A stretch of 64,000 bases of DNA from Typhlomys cinereus (GCA_023101885.1 JALPQD010000396.1:1253339-1317338); one strand, 5' to 3'. Numbered from the stretch's first letter, positions 10,917 through 21,701 are shown. Notes: generated by a model not told the origin, from the letters alone. Made by a program: numbers and translations.

Positions 10917-12015
10917 TTATACTTTCCTTCTGTTCTCCTGGATATGCCTGTTTTTTTCTTCATGCTTGAGTATCATTTCTAGCATTTTTTGAAGGCCTAT
11001 TTTGGTGGACATGTATCCTTTCAAGTTGTCTTTGTGCTGGAAGATTTTTCTTTCTCCCTTGATCATGACTGATAGTTTTGCAGGGTAAATCAGCCTGGTT
11101 TGACATTTTTGCTTATTCAATACTTGAAGTATGTCTCTCCAAGCTCTTCTTGCTTTTACTGTTTCAACTGAGAAGTCATTTGTTATTTTAATAGGTTTAT
11201 CTTTAAAAGTGACTTGTTTTTGCTCTCTTAAAGCTCTCAGCACCAGTTCTTTATCTTGAATGTGGAGTGTTTTAACTATTATTTGCCGTGTTGTGCTTCT
11301 GTTTTGGTCATATCTGTTTGGGGTGTGGAATGCCTCTTGTATATTGATGGGCCTCTCTTTTTTTAGATGAAGAAAGTTTTCCTTGATGATTGTTTGAAAA
11401 ATTTCCTCAGGGGTGGTATTTTGAGATTCTTGCTCTGGTATTCCATGAATAGGCATGTTAGGCTTCTTCAGGGTGTCCCATATCTTTTGGATATTTCTCT
11501 CAAGTATCTTTTTGGCTTTAACAACCTCTTCCATTGAGCTGGTTAGTACTCCCACTTTATCTTCAAGGTCTGAAATTCTGTTTTCTGCTTCCTTAGTTCT
11601 GTTGATAAGACTCTCTGTGGAGTTCTGGGTTGAAGATAACTTGTCTTGTAGCTCAGTTTTAAACTCTGCTGGAGTCTGCTTTAACTGCTCTATGCCAGTT
11701 TTTGTTTCTTGCACTGTTTTTCTCAACTCTCCAAATGTCTGTTGTATTCTATGCCAGTTTTTTTTCTTGCACTGTTTTTCTCAACTCCTCCAAATGTCTG
11801 TTGTGTTCCTCTTCAAAGCGATTGATTCGATTATGTAATTCCTCCCGGATTTCCTTTTTCATAGTATTGAACATGGTAATGATCATATTTTGAAAGTCAT
11901 TATCCTGGGTCAGGCTTGCTTGACCTTTTTCCGTGGGTTTGTTCTGGTTGGAGTCTAACATTATGGGATTAATTTCTTCAGTGGGAAATTTGTTTACTTG
12001 AGTGTTGCTTCTCAT
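10917..12015 (-). pseudogene. L1 ORF1 (RNA chaperone), broken by a tandem duplication
   Basis: The N-terminal part (12015-11749) and the larger remainder (11726-10917) are in different frames. The protein shows a long coiled coil with heptad-like ISDLEDKVGVL segments, followed by an RRM-like and C-terminal domain (HTPNRYDQNR, VKARRAWRDILQVLN, RLIYPAKLSV) typical of L1 ORF1p. The break coincides with a 59-base tandem duplication at 11692-11809. ORF1p is the trimeric RNA-binding partner of ORF2p. Confidence 0.88.
11692..11809 (-). repeat. 59-bp tandem duplication inside ORF1
   Basis: Two adjacent copies start with 'tatgccagtttt' at about 11691 and 11750 and continue through 'ctcaactc-ccaaatgtctgttgt'. 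The period of 59 is not a multiple of three and shifts the ORF1 frame. Minor differences between the units (one T, one missing C) show it is not a very recent event. Confidence 0.85.
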
Positions 12016-12142
12016 GGATTTGCACTTTGACTTTGGAATTGTCGTTTTAACTCTTAAGATCTTTCTTTTTTTTTTATCTTACACAATTGCATCTATTTAA
12101 ATCTTACATAAATAAATGGGCTTTAAGAATTAATACAACAAA

Positions 12143-12173
12143 GTTTGTATGCGCAGAAATAATAATAATAAAA
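12143..12173 (+). mobile_element. Ultra-short L1 3'-end insertion with target-site duplication
   Basis: Only about 31 bases of the L1 3' terminus ('gtttgtatgcgcagaaat' plus A-rich tail) are present. They are flanked by the 18-bp direct repeat aagaattaatacaacaaa at 12125-12142 and 12174-12191. This is the signature of an extremely 5'-truncated target-primed insertion. Confidence 0.82.
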
Positions 12174-12289
12174 AAGAATTAATACAACAAATTTAATTCA
12201 TGGCTTTTTAAATGAAGTATACAGAACTATGAAGGTAAAATTTGTGAATAAAATTTGTGAATAAGCACTTGCAGGAATTTTTTTATAAC

Positions 12290-12602
12290 AGAAGGTTTAA
12301 TGATTCAAGTTTTTATATGTGTGCAGGCGCGTGTACATGTGTGTGTGTGTAAGTTTACTGTAAGAGGACACTTGAGTGCATGTGTTTGTGGAGGTCTAGG
12401 GGTGATATCAGGATTATCTTGGATTGTTCTACTTCCTTATTCCTTTGCTCTGGAGTTTCCCAGACTCTACCTTTCAGATCTGGGATTATAGGGGCCACTA
12501 TCCCATATCCACCTGGCATTTTTATGTGGACTCTGGGCATCTGAACCCAGGTCCTTTTACTTGTGAGGTAAAAGCTTTAACTCCTGAGCCATCTCAACAG
12601 CC
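12290..12602 (-). mobile_element. tRNA-derived B2-like SINE with TG microsatellite
   Basis: In reverse orientation it ends 'gagccatctcaacagcct', the complement of a B2-type head, with a TG-rich far end at 12335-12350. It has the body common to the other copies in this window ('cttggattgttctacttcc', 'gggattataggggccact'). Confidence 0.75.
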
Positions 12603-12696
12603 TACCAACAAATTTTTAACAAGTGCCTATTTTTCGTAAGTAACTTATTATAGCATTGTCCAGCTAAGATCTATGAGTCCAAGCTGACTGTTGCTT

Positions 12697-13030
12697 GTTT
12701 TTTTTTATTAAAAATGTAATTATACATTTAAAATTTTTTTTACCAGTTCCCTCCCTCTCCCCTCCTCCCCCCGAACGCCCTCCTCCCTCTCCTCTCCCTC
12801 CCTATCCCCCAGTGCCTCCCTCCCAATTCCCAGACAGTCCTTTATTGGGTACGCCTGACTCTCCACTGGGTCCTCCTCTCTGATGACATATAAGGACCCA
12901 GTGGCATTTCCATAAGCCCTTTCTCTTGTTCCCCTTAAGCATAGGAGCACTACTATGGCTGTCAATCCCTTGCCTCCAGGAGCTGGGTGCCCTTAACAGA
13001 TGCTAGACTTTATGAGGGCAACAGTGCGCA
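12697..13030 (-). mobile_element. L1 3' UTR fragment inside the larger L1
   Basis: A T-rich end, then a C-rich tract (12745-12830) and the conserved 3' UTR segment through 'ggctgtcaatcccttgcctcc' to 'gagggcaacagtgcgc', matching 42360-42680 in reverse. It sits between ORF1 and the promoter monomers of the surrounding L1, so it is probably a nested, 5'-truncated copy. I could not identify its target duplication. Confidence 0.7.
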
Positions 13031-13387
13031 ATTTCACTAAACTGAATTATTCGGCCTGGGGTTCTGGAGGTGGGCAGGGATGGAGCTTATCTCGGTCGCT
13101 GATGAGGCCCGGCTGGACCGCACGCATGTCCCGGCGGGCGAAGCGGAGTGGGGAAGGGAGAATGGGGACGTCGGCGTGTAGCTATTTAACCCTAGTGGAG
13201 CTGGGGCGGGGCCCGGGCGCAGGGGGAGGTCCTCCTCGTCCCTCGATGGTGGGGTAGGAGCTGGGTCCCTTTGGGCTGACCTGGGGTTCTGGTGGGCAGG
13301 AGCGGGCGGAGCTTACACTAGGTCGCGGGTGGAGGCCCGGCTGGACCGAGCGCGCGTCCCGACCGGCGGAGCGGGGTGGGGAAAGGC
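13030..13387 (-). promoter_or_regulatory. CpG-rich tandem L1 promoter monomers
   Basis: This is the only markedly CpG-rich stretch in the window. The core 'aggcccggctggacc' occurs at 13105-13119 and again at 13333-13347, a 228-base spacing, with surrounding sequence also repeated (GGGTTCTGG-TGGGCAGG, GCGGAG-GGGGAA). This is about one and a half monomers at the 5' end of the antisense L1, comparable in design to rodent L1 5' UTR monomers that act as internal promoters. Confidence 0.75.
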
Positions 13388-13404
13388 GAAACTTTGTAAT
13401 TTCT
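13388..13404. repeat. Right target-site duplication of the 7.4-kb L1
   Basis: Exact repeat of 5954-5970, followed by 'gatcataatgg', which continues the homology to 43420 onward. Confidence 0.92.
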
Positions 13405-15021
13405 GATCATAATGGTTTCTGTCCCAGGAAACATTTTAGCCTACAACTCCATGCAGATTCTTTGTGTCTGACTGATAACACAGTGTTTGGTCCCATCTGT
13501 GCTCTGGATCTGGGGTCTAGGAGCTGACTCTAAGGCCCGGCAGTGGAACATCCCAAATATTTTAGTAACCGGCCCATTATATAGTACATCAGCTATGTTC
13601 ATTCTGTAGTCATGAGATTGGGAGTCACCACATGCCTAGTACTGCTATCTAGTGCTATTCTCTCTTCTGGATTCTTCTTTGTCTCCACTGCACACTCTTC
13701 TTGTTTTCAAAATAGCTCTATGTTGCTTTTAACCACACATTGTTTTCCTTCCTGTTTTTCAAGTTCTAATATTCTCACTGTCGAAAAGTATTCTTACACT
13801 CTCTATAATGAGAACAGAAATTCCTGTGTTGCCTGAATTATCCCCATCCCTCTTGCTTATCATACAAATGCTATGTTATTTCAAAGATCACACTTGTTTC
13901 CTTTATCTTCTCTTACCCATGTACCTTGATAATTTTAAAATATTTGTGTTCACTCCAGGAATACTAATAATTCAAGATTGACTCTGAGAAGAAAAACCAA
14001 AGGTTTTTAATGATTGTAGTTTTCTATCTTATATTCTCATTTTGATCAATTTCAGGCTACCAACAGTTTGAACACTAGATAACTCAACTTTCATAGTTTA
14101 TCACAAGTCAGTCAAATCTGATTCCACATACCGCAATGCTAAGTCCACCATCAGTCCATTACTCACCTGCATTGAAAAAGTGAGTTAGTCATTCCTCTGC
14201 TTTTTGCCAATATAACTACAACGCTTACTCTTTCTCTTTTTCTAATCTTTGCCAATATCATTTCTGTCAAAAGTCCTTTCTTAACAGTACCATATATAAA
14301 CCCCACTCCATTCACCCTGGTGTCTAATATCTCTCAGCATGAATAGTGCTTTTCCTCAGTACTTTTTAACATCTATGTTTCATCAGCTACAAGCAGTAAT
14401 TGTTCTTTATGGAAGAACAATTGCAAATTGAAACCCTTGAACCAGTTCTATAATCATAGGGAACATCGTTACTTTGAGCTTAATGATTTTTCTCCAAACA
14501 ATCAAAACACTCACATTGTCAGTAAAAAATGTATAAAGAAATGAAAAATATAAAGAAAATATTCTTAACATACTATAGTTGGAAAATTACATATACAGTT
14601 ATAGTTTTATACATTGAAAAAATGTGTCAAGTTGAGGATGCTTTCCTCAATAACATTTCCACTAATATGTGATTCACACATATTAGGCTCAAGCACATGC
14701 CATCAAAGGCAACTGGTTCATTCAATAAAGAAAAACACATCAAAAAAAAGGAGGAAGACAGTCATGGATGAAAAAGGGCTGTAATGAAAAGGGAAGGCAA
14801 TATAGGAGTGGGAGGTTAAGGCATGAACCTATCATAAATTCACTGTGTTCATGTAGACAGAATAAAATGTATCAAGAATGGCAAGTCTATGTAGTGGCAT
14901 TATTATGTGAAGCAAGCATCTTTTCTCCCTTGCTGAGTTATTGTCCTCATTTTGTTTAGCAAGCATCAGATAATTCTTCACACATTCAATGCTAAGAGAC
15001 TTTCCAAGATTTCCTTTCATA
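13405..15021. other. Duplicated intergenic DNA between genes A and B
   Basis: No gene is seen. The stretch is similar to 43420-43980 and then 45000-46060, for example around 'cacataccgcaatgcta' (about 14126) against 'cacataacacaatgcta'. The homology breaks at 43985-44998, where the second copy carries its own L1. A small perfect 10-bp stem (aattgttctt) occurs near 14398-14422. Confidence 0.6.
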
Positions 15022-15032
15022 AGAAAATTTAG

Positions 15033-15971
15033 AGTCTTGTTATAAGAGTATATTCAAAGGTAGATGCAATAAAAGTAGGAAACCACAGTGAGGGAGGGGT
15101 CAATCACTCATTTGCAAAATGGTTACTTATTATCTGCCAGACTATATGCCCTCCCCTTCTGGTGAGAATACACCCCCTCAGTTGTAGATGATCAGGAACG
15201 AAAAGTCTGTGAACTTAACCAGATGTCTCATTGCTTACTCACAGTCCTTGATGGAGGCCTATTTTCTCTGCTGTTACATGGTCCCCTCTCTCCTTGTTTT
15301 AACAAGACTCTAGTTTAACAATTTTTTATCTCTGGCCAGGGGATGACATCCAATACCATCAGGATGGAGTGAAGGGCATTGCAGGAGCAGCAGAACCGCA
15401 AAAGAAAATCAACAAACCATAATCCAGAACTTCAGAGACTCTATATCAACCACCTAGAACTAGGCCAGACTAATCTCTCCCCATCCTGAAGCTCAGGGAA
15501 ATTTGTGGAAGAGGGAGTGGTAAGAGTGTAAGAGCATAAGGATGGGAGGAGCAATGATATGCAAGATACTCCACACAAGTTAGGGCCGAAGCAATCATAA
15601 TTGGACTTTGCATGCCAATGTCCAACACACTATTGTCCCCACAAAGTCTAGCATTTGCTAAAAGCACCAAGATCCTTGGAGGCAAGGGATTGACAGCCAA
15701 AATGTGTTCCTATGCTTAAGGGGAACACAGGAAAAGGTTCAGGGAAATGCCACTGGTCCTTGTATGTCATCGTAGAGGAGGGCCCAAAGGACAGTCAGGC
15801 ATGCACATTAAGGGATTCTCTGGGGATTGGGGGAGGGGAGGCACTGGAGGGTGGAGAGGGAGGGGAGAGGGGAGGGTGAGCAGAGGAGTGGGGGGAGGAG
15901 GAGGGAGGGAGGGAACTGGTGTACCTATTAAGTTTGTATGAGCGGAGATAATAAAAAATGTTAAAAAAAAA
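15033..15971 (+). mobile_element. L1 3' UTR insertion with 5' inversion (twin priming)
   Basis: The right part (about 15301-15971) is L1 3' UTR in plus orientation, with the G-rich tract (15830-15915), 'aagtttgtatgagcgg' and an A tail. The left part (about 15033-15300) is the upstream 3' UTR segment in reverse orientation. The junction shares 8 bases (gtcttgtt/aacaagac). A near-match target duplication around 'agaaaatttag' (15022-15032) and 'aagaatttag' (15972-15981) brackets it. The counterpart at 60055-60080 is continuous and lacks the insertion. Confidence 0.85.
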
Positions 15972-15981
15972 AAGAATTTAG

Positions 15982-17165
15982 GTGGTATTCCTCCTTTGGG
16001 AACATCATTCTCTTCCTCTCAGGAACACATTTCTCAATATTTCCATCGGTTCCCAGGGTCGTAGAAGAAGCACATGCCATATCAAAGGATAAATGAGGCT
16101 TAGAGAACACTGAAAGAAAACTGAATTCAGAAGTCAGGGGCATCCAGATGTAACACAGAAGCTGGTGTCAGGGGTCATGAAGAGTAAGGGAAGGACATTG
16201 GGGAGCAAATGGTACCATAAGGCAGGATCCATTCATGAGTAACGCTTGACCTGTCTTGTACTGACATGTAAAATATTAATAACAACCTGAATTTTCAGGC
16301 AGGCTATGATCAGTATCTCCCTTAATTTTCCCCTAGTTAAGAGGGGGAAAGTCTAAGGAGGTGGCCTGACTTGCCCATATGTCAAAGAATCAATCCTTCA
16401 TGCCTCGCAAGTTCCCATCTAATACATTGTGGGAACAAATGCCAGTTTTCAGTTCAGAACATTGACATTAATATCAGCCTCTCACCTCTGCACTACCTCA
16501 AATTGTCTACCTCAGTGCCATTTCAGAACAATCCCATACTTCCCATGCCCCATAATTCTAACTCCTCTATTTATCATCCTTTATTAAAGTATATTCACTC
16601 ACTTCTCAAGGAAATAAGGAAGTGATCTGTTTGGTAGGTGCAAGTGTATTTATTCTTAAAGGTCCAAATAGGCTACAGTTGGATGATATTTTCCTAATGG
16701 GACAATAAAGGTTACCAAGGGGTCATTTCAAGAGCAAAACTATTCTACTCAATTGAAAGAACACTCTCAGGACCTTCCTCTGTTATCAAATTAAAACAGG
16801 CCAGAAGTCAGAGACAGAGGTTTGGGAAAAAGCATATTTGGTTGTTTTTCAACTAGTGAGTGAATAAGCATTCAAAGTGCCTTGAGCAACCAAGTAAATA
16901 TAATATAATGTGCAAAGGAGAAAAAAGGACTATTGCGCCAGGCTCATCTTGTCCCTCTGAAAACCCACCATGAGGAACTTCTCCCTTGCATCTTCCGGCA
17001 ACACCTAGTTTCGTTTGCACAACCACGTATCTGGATTGTACTTCCCTCTGGCATAGCCAGTCCTTTGGGTAGAGAGACCACAGTGACTCTTCTCTCTATG
17101 ATGCAGACTCTTGGATCTACCCATGCACAGTTCCTGAGCAGAATAGACTCCTTATATCTCCCAAG
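15982..17165 (+). other. 5' region of gene B, duplicated upstream of gene C
   Basis: Continuous homology with 60080-61403 runs up to the leader exon, through 'ctctcaggaacacattt', 'ttcccatctaa', 'cattgacatta' and 'gaggaactt'. Such conservation between copies includes the likely promoter and 5' UTR of the SIRP genes. No other coding exon is visible. Confidence 0.65.
16972..16980 (+). promoter_or_regulatory. PU.1-box-like GAGGAACTT upstream of gene B leader
   Basis: The purine-rich element gaggaactt lies 186 bases before the gene B start codon and is conserved at 61222-61230, 174 bases before the gene C start. GAGGAA is the core recognised by the myeloid factor PU.1, and SIRP genes are myeloid-expressed in known mammals. 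No TATA box is evident, which suits a myeloid promoter. The functional claim is inference. Confidence 0.35.
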
Positions 17166-17238
17166 ATGCACAGCCTTGATTCCTGGCGCCAGGTTCTGCT
17201 CAGTGCCCTGTTGCTGATTCCCCTGCTCTTCCTCACAG
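17166..17238 (+). CDS. Sirpb-like: SIRPB-like gene B, signal-peptide exon
   Basis: The ATG at 17166 opens MHSLDSWRQVLLSALLLIPL, followed by LFLTG, a typical leader with a polar start and a long leucine core. It ends at a 'cacag|gtgagc' donor in phase 1. The V exon at 28490 continues the frame with [15 protein letters not shown], so cleavage is expected after the alanine-rich stretch; known SIRPs have mature starts like EEELQVIQPDK. The paralogous exon at 61404 has the same structure and the same donor. The ATG is the first in this frame at the right place, and upstream bases show no alternative leader. Confidence 0.85.
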
Positions 17239-17869
17239 GTGAGCACATCCCAGAAATAGAATCCTCTCTCTTCCTGTCTCTGTGACAACCTTACCCACTG
17301 AATTCTGGGCTCTATGTACATACTTGATCTTCCACATGAGAGAAGATCAGGGAGTTATCTGAAAACCTGGTACCAGTATCCTGAACTTTGGCCTTGTGGG
17401 TCCGTTATACCATAGCAACTAAACATGATTATCAGAAGAATTATATTTAAATCTCTGTAACACTAAGACCTATTGTACCTGTTCTCATAGAAGGTCAGGT
17501 CTTACATTTTTAAAACATTCCAATTACACTTCCAATTCTCTTAATGCCATCAGTGAGGGGTGAGCCCTTCCCATGCTTGTACCAGTTTCTATTCTTCACT
17601 TGGAGAATCTCTGACACACACATGTGACAGATGCTTTTACTAATTTGCTCACGGAGGGGAAAACTAAGGCAGAGATAGGAGTTTCCCTGCCATCACCTAC
17701 CTCAGTACAAAAGCTGGACTGCAATAAAACTAGATTTTGGATTTCTTTCTTCTCTTTCTTTCCATCATTCTGTCCATATATCTTATTTATTTATCTTCTT
17801 TCTTCTTTCCTCCTTGCATTCTACCTTCTTTTCTTTCCTCCTTACTTCTTCCTCACTCATTTTATCCTT

Positions 17870-17930
17870 TCTGAACCTGGTGATTGAACTTACTGCCTCA
17901 TACATACTAAACAGAGACTCATCATTAAGT
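17870..17930 (-). mobile_element. Old ID-like SINE, shared by both gene copies
   Basis: The reverse complement of an ID/tRNA-Ala head: 'gaacctggtgattgaactta', 'gcctcatacatactaa'. The same element occurs at 62170-62235, so it predates the duplication. Confidence 0.55.
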
Positions 17931-18321
17931 AACACATTAATGAAAACTCAAGATCTGGTTTCTTTCTTTTAATCATGTTTCTTGGATTCTCATTTAGATC
18001 AATGTCCATTTAATCATGTTATTTGGATTCTCAATGTAGATAAGTGGTAGAAAGATGTAGATTGTACAGAAGCAAATCAAAAAATTGCTACCCCTCACCA
18101 GACTTAGACTTTTCACTTAACTAAGGAAACAAAGGTAAACTTACAGGAAGGATTATGTCTCATCCTTATTATATAACCTGTCTGGAAAAGTCTCACAAGC
18201 TGAACCAGAATTGGGCTTAATCTCTAAGAGGATTAGCAATACAATCAAATTGACAGCCATCATATATCCACAGTTACAACTCAGGAATGAGTACTCATCT
18301 TCTTGTCAACTATATATTTAA

Positions 18322-18364
18322 TTCTCTCTCTCTTTCTGTCTCTGTCTCTCCTCTCTCTCTCTCT

Positions 18365-18413
<49 letters not shown>

Positions 18414-18432
18414 CCTCTCTCTCTTCCTCTTT
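18322..18432. repeat. CT-rich microsatellite
   Basis: About 110 bases of (CT)n with sporadic TTCT and TGTC interruptions. The paralogous site at 62595-62665 is much shorter and more degenerate, so it expanded in this copy. Confidence 0.9.
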
Positions 18433-19916
18433 CCCTATTATCTTATTGAGCTTTGCACACTGTCTTAATTTCATTTTCCTTATAATGTTCTTATTAATTA
18501 GTGTGACAAGCCACAATTTTGCACATGATTTCAGTGATCATAATCACTTGTCTGTGTGTATATACAAACATGAGTGCTGACACACAAACAAAGGAGTTTA
18601 GAAATGTCAGACTTTACTGTTGCTTAAACTCATTCTTTATTCTGCATGATATTCACATAGGTCAGAAGCTTCATTTTCCGTATAGACCTTCAACCATCTC
18701 TCATGTCTACTTCTCTTCCTGCTCACTAAGCTTCCCCAAACTCTTCCAGTAACTAATTTCTCTCTTGGTTCACTATGACTTATCTCAAAACAGAAGTTCT
18801 GCCCACTCCCGCCTTTGACTTCCCTCCTCCATTTGAAGAAGGAAATAAAAAGAGGATACTAATGATATTGTTTGGATCTGGCATATCTGCAATGTCTCAT
18901 ATGTTAATGGGTTGATCTCAGATGGGCTTTACTTTTAGTCAAAAAATTAATTAAATTGATTAATTAAATTATCCATTCATTATTATTTTCCTTTCACCTT
19001 TTTTATCAATAACTGGTAGAAGTGTTGGTCAGTGTTGGTCTTAGGTTCCAAGGGAACAAGTAAATGGAGGAGACTGGGTAGGAGCCTTGTCTTTTTCACT
19101 TTGCTTATTTTTCATATTCCAGCCATGTTTTCCTTACTCACCTGATAAGATACCACCCCTCAGGCCAAAAACTGTAATACTTTTCACCCCTGTGATTGAA
19201 ACCTCTAAAAATAAAAAGATGATGAAACTTTTCTTTTCATTGGTTGACAGATCTCAGGAATTTGGCTCAGTATACCTGTTCAAAATAAATGTTATATCTT
19301 TAAGTCTAAAGTGAATCTCAAAGTCCATGTGTTCACTTCTGTCTCTTTTTGCCTCAGAAACACTAGGGAATGGACATTATTTCACCTCACAATCTTGCCA
19401 CAATGAGGTTCACCTCAGCTTAAGAATACTGAACTACAGAATGTGTGCTGAACTCTTTGAAATCACAAGCCACAATATTTTCTCTTTTAAAACGTTTCTC
19501 CCACGAATTTACCAAGGTAGAAAAAAGTGCAGCAATCTGTATTTATGACCGTATCCATATTTAATCACTGCGGTAAGTTAGTTCTTCCAATTGCTGAACA
19601 AATACAGGACCAAACAACTTAGGAGAACAAATGCTTTAATTGTTGTTTGGAATTACAGTCAGTGTAAAGCCCAACTTGACAGGAGAGTTTAATGTATCAG
19701 GAGTCAAAGGAACTAGTAATACCACATATCCATAAAGAACTCAGAGGCGGGCATGCTTTTTCATTTACTAGTATGCCTACATGTCTGTATGCCAGAGTAG
19801 ACCAAATTATTGATCCAGATCTCTCCATCTTATTCACCTACCCAGGATCTAGTCCTATTCATTATGTTCTGAGACATCCCATATCAATTAGATATATCCT
19901 GAAGGTTTGCATAGAC

Positions 19917-20345
19917 TTTATTTTTTTTTGGTTTTATTTATTATTTATTTTCATGTACAAAAAGATAAAACTCGAAATAGTTTCTAGATTTTTCCTCCTA
20001 TTCTGTTGGGGATGTGGCTGCTTCTTCACACAAGGGGGAAAAAGCTACATTCACATCGGTTTATTTGAGGACCCAGTGCAGAGATCAAGCAGCAAAACCC
20101 CAAACTTAGCAGAGCTCATTTCAAAATTGACACTCATCTCTAAAATTACCACAGTAGAAAGGAACAAAGATCCACGGCAATGAATGAGATATGGTACAAG
20201 GTTCTTCCAAAACGTTTCATTCTGTAACTGTGATCGCACGATGTCTGCTTCAGGCCACTTTAGATGCGTATATATAATATATATGTAAATCAACACACTT
20301 TTCAAATCCAGACAGGGTAACAGCAACAAGCTTAACTCTGTGTGC

Positions 20346-20387
<42 letters not shown>

Positions 20388-20643
20388 TCTTTTTAAAAAA
20401 CATGATACTTTAGTATAACTTTTGTTAATTCAGTAGTACAAGCTATTTTCTGTTCTACAAAATTTTTGTTTTACAACTACAAGGGTGAAAGTGACCTAGC
20501 ACATTACATCTCACGTATCCTGGTGTACAGACAGTACTTTGCGAAGTTGAGCCAAACACTAAAAGTCTTTAATTTCAGCACTTGAAAGAGCTTCCTTGCT
20601 TCTACAGCCTTAAATCAACTACGAGTCACACTTCCGGAGTTTG
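19917..20643 (-). mobile_element. Probable retrocopy of an mRNA 3' end
   Basis: On the minus strand this reads as a 3' UTR-like sequence ending in AATAAATAATAAATAAAACC followed by a run of A (T run at 19919-19929). The homologous region of gene C passes straight from about 63490 to 'cagccctcattta' (63532) without it, so it is an insertion of roughly 0.7 kb made after duplication. It lacks L1 3' UTR or SINE hallmarks. I do not recognise the source gene. A TG/TA microsatellite (20341-20388) lies inside. Confidence 0.65.
20341..20388. repeat. (TG)n(TA)n microsatellite
   Basis: A TG run turning into a TA run, inside the probable retrocopy. Confidence 0.95.
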
Positions 20644-21394
20644 CCAGCCCTCATTTATGATACCTGCCTGTATCTAATTGACACATCAAACCATACCTCT
20701 ATTAGTATCTACTTCTAATTACAGTTTCAGTTTTCACCCAAGTCAACATAGTGATCTTCTAACGCCAGTGGAATTCTCTATGTACAGGGAATCCAGTGAG
20801 TATCCAACTTTTAATTCATTTTAAATATTTGTGTTTGCTTAATTTTTATTCTTTGTATATTTCATATATAAGCACAATGTACTTAAGTGACTTTCACTCC
20901 ATATTACTCAATCCCATCTCCCTCTTTTTCCATTGAAAATAGTTTCTGCCCAACTGGTCTCCTTCCTACTTTCAGGTCTTACTTTTCAATTTATTGTATC
21001 CCCACAATATACCAGATATTGCAAGAAATACTTTATGGCTCCACCCTATATGAACATATATCCCAAATCTTGACACACTGTTCAGGTAATAAGGAAACTG
21101 AAGCAGAATAAGCTCCAAGGTATCTTAATGGCAATGGCTGGAACTATGGTTTTATCTCTGACTTCAGTCATAAGATTAAAATATCATCTGTCTTCGATAT
21201 CATGATCCACTTCAAAAACTTTCTGAAGTTCATGGCAATTAATGGCAGACATATAGTGGAATGAGAGCAGGGCATATGATTTTATTTTCCAGAGCTGTTC
21301 CACTTCCTTCCTACATTCAAATAGTTGTCCACTTTACAAAGTCATTTATGTCATAAACTTAGTTGTTGATAAGTTCAATTTTGCTGTTCCTGCG

Positions 21395-21490
21395 CTGCTG
21401 TCCTGAGAAACAGTGTGTCCTCACTGGACTGCGGGCATCTGGGGCAGTAAGGGGAGAGCTGCTAAATGGCGGTGGCGTAGTTGTTGGCGT
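21395..21490. mobile_element. Fragment of an L1 promoter monomer
   Basis: 'gagaaacagtgtgtcctcac' followed by 'tggactgcgggcatc' resembles the monomers of the antisense L1 at 39002-39060 and 39212-39260. No other L1 sequence adjoins it, so it is an isolated remnant. Confidence 0.55.
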
Positions 21491-21701
21491 AGTTCAGTAT
21501 AAGCTATGAATTTAATATGGACTTCACATGGAGCAATTTATACATGACACAGCTATTTGTTGGATGCTTACTATGAACCACAAACTTGTTATAAAAGCAT
21601 GTACAAAATTGATTTTTAAAAAAGAAACAATTTACTTGGTCATAGGAAACTTAGATTCTACTAAAGAAAGCGAACAAATAAACACAAGACAGAGGTAAAT
21701 A

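Larger units (their letters stand above)
5971..13387 (-). mobile_element. LINE-1 with promoter monomers, antisense, containing later insertions
   Basis: This 7417-base insertion is bracketed by 17-bp target-site duplications. On the minus strand, from right to left, it has CpG-rich promoter monomers (13030-13387), a region disturbed by other insertions (12065-13030), ORF1 (12015-10917), ORF2 (10865-7048), a 3' UTR with a G-rich tract (C-rich on the plus strand, 6030-6130) and an A-rich end (T-rich at 5971). Both ORFs are broken by frameshifts, so it cannot move on its own. The paralogous flank near 43406 lacks the element, so the insertion came after the gene duplication. It lies between gene A and gene B. 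Confidence 0.9.

Noticed and set aside
12720..13257. Open frames rich in Gly/Arg/Pro near the CpG-rich stretch, as a possible CpG-island gene
   Set aside because: The C-rich part is L1 3' UTR and the CpG-rich part is L1 promoter monomers; no protein family match or splice structure.
18287..18580. Serine/leucine-rich open frame
   Set aside because: Translation of the CT microsatellite.
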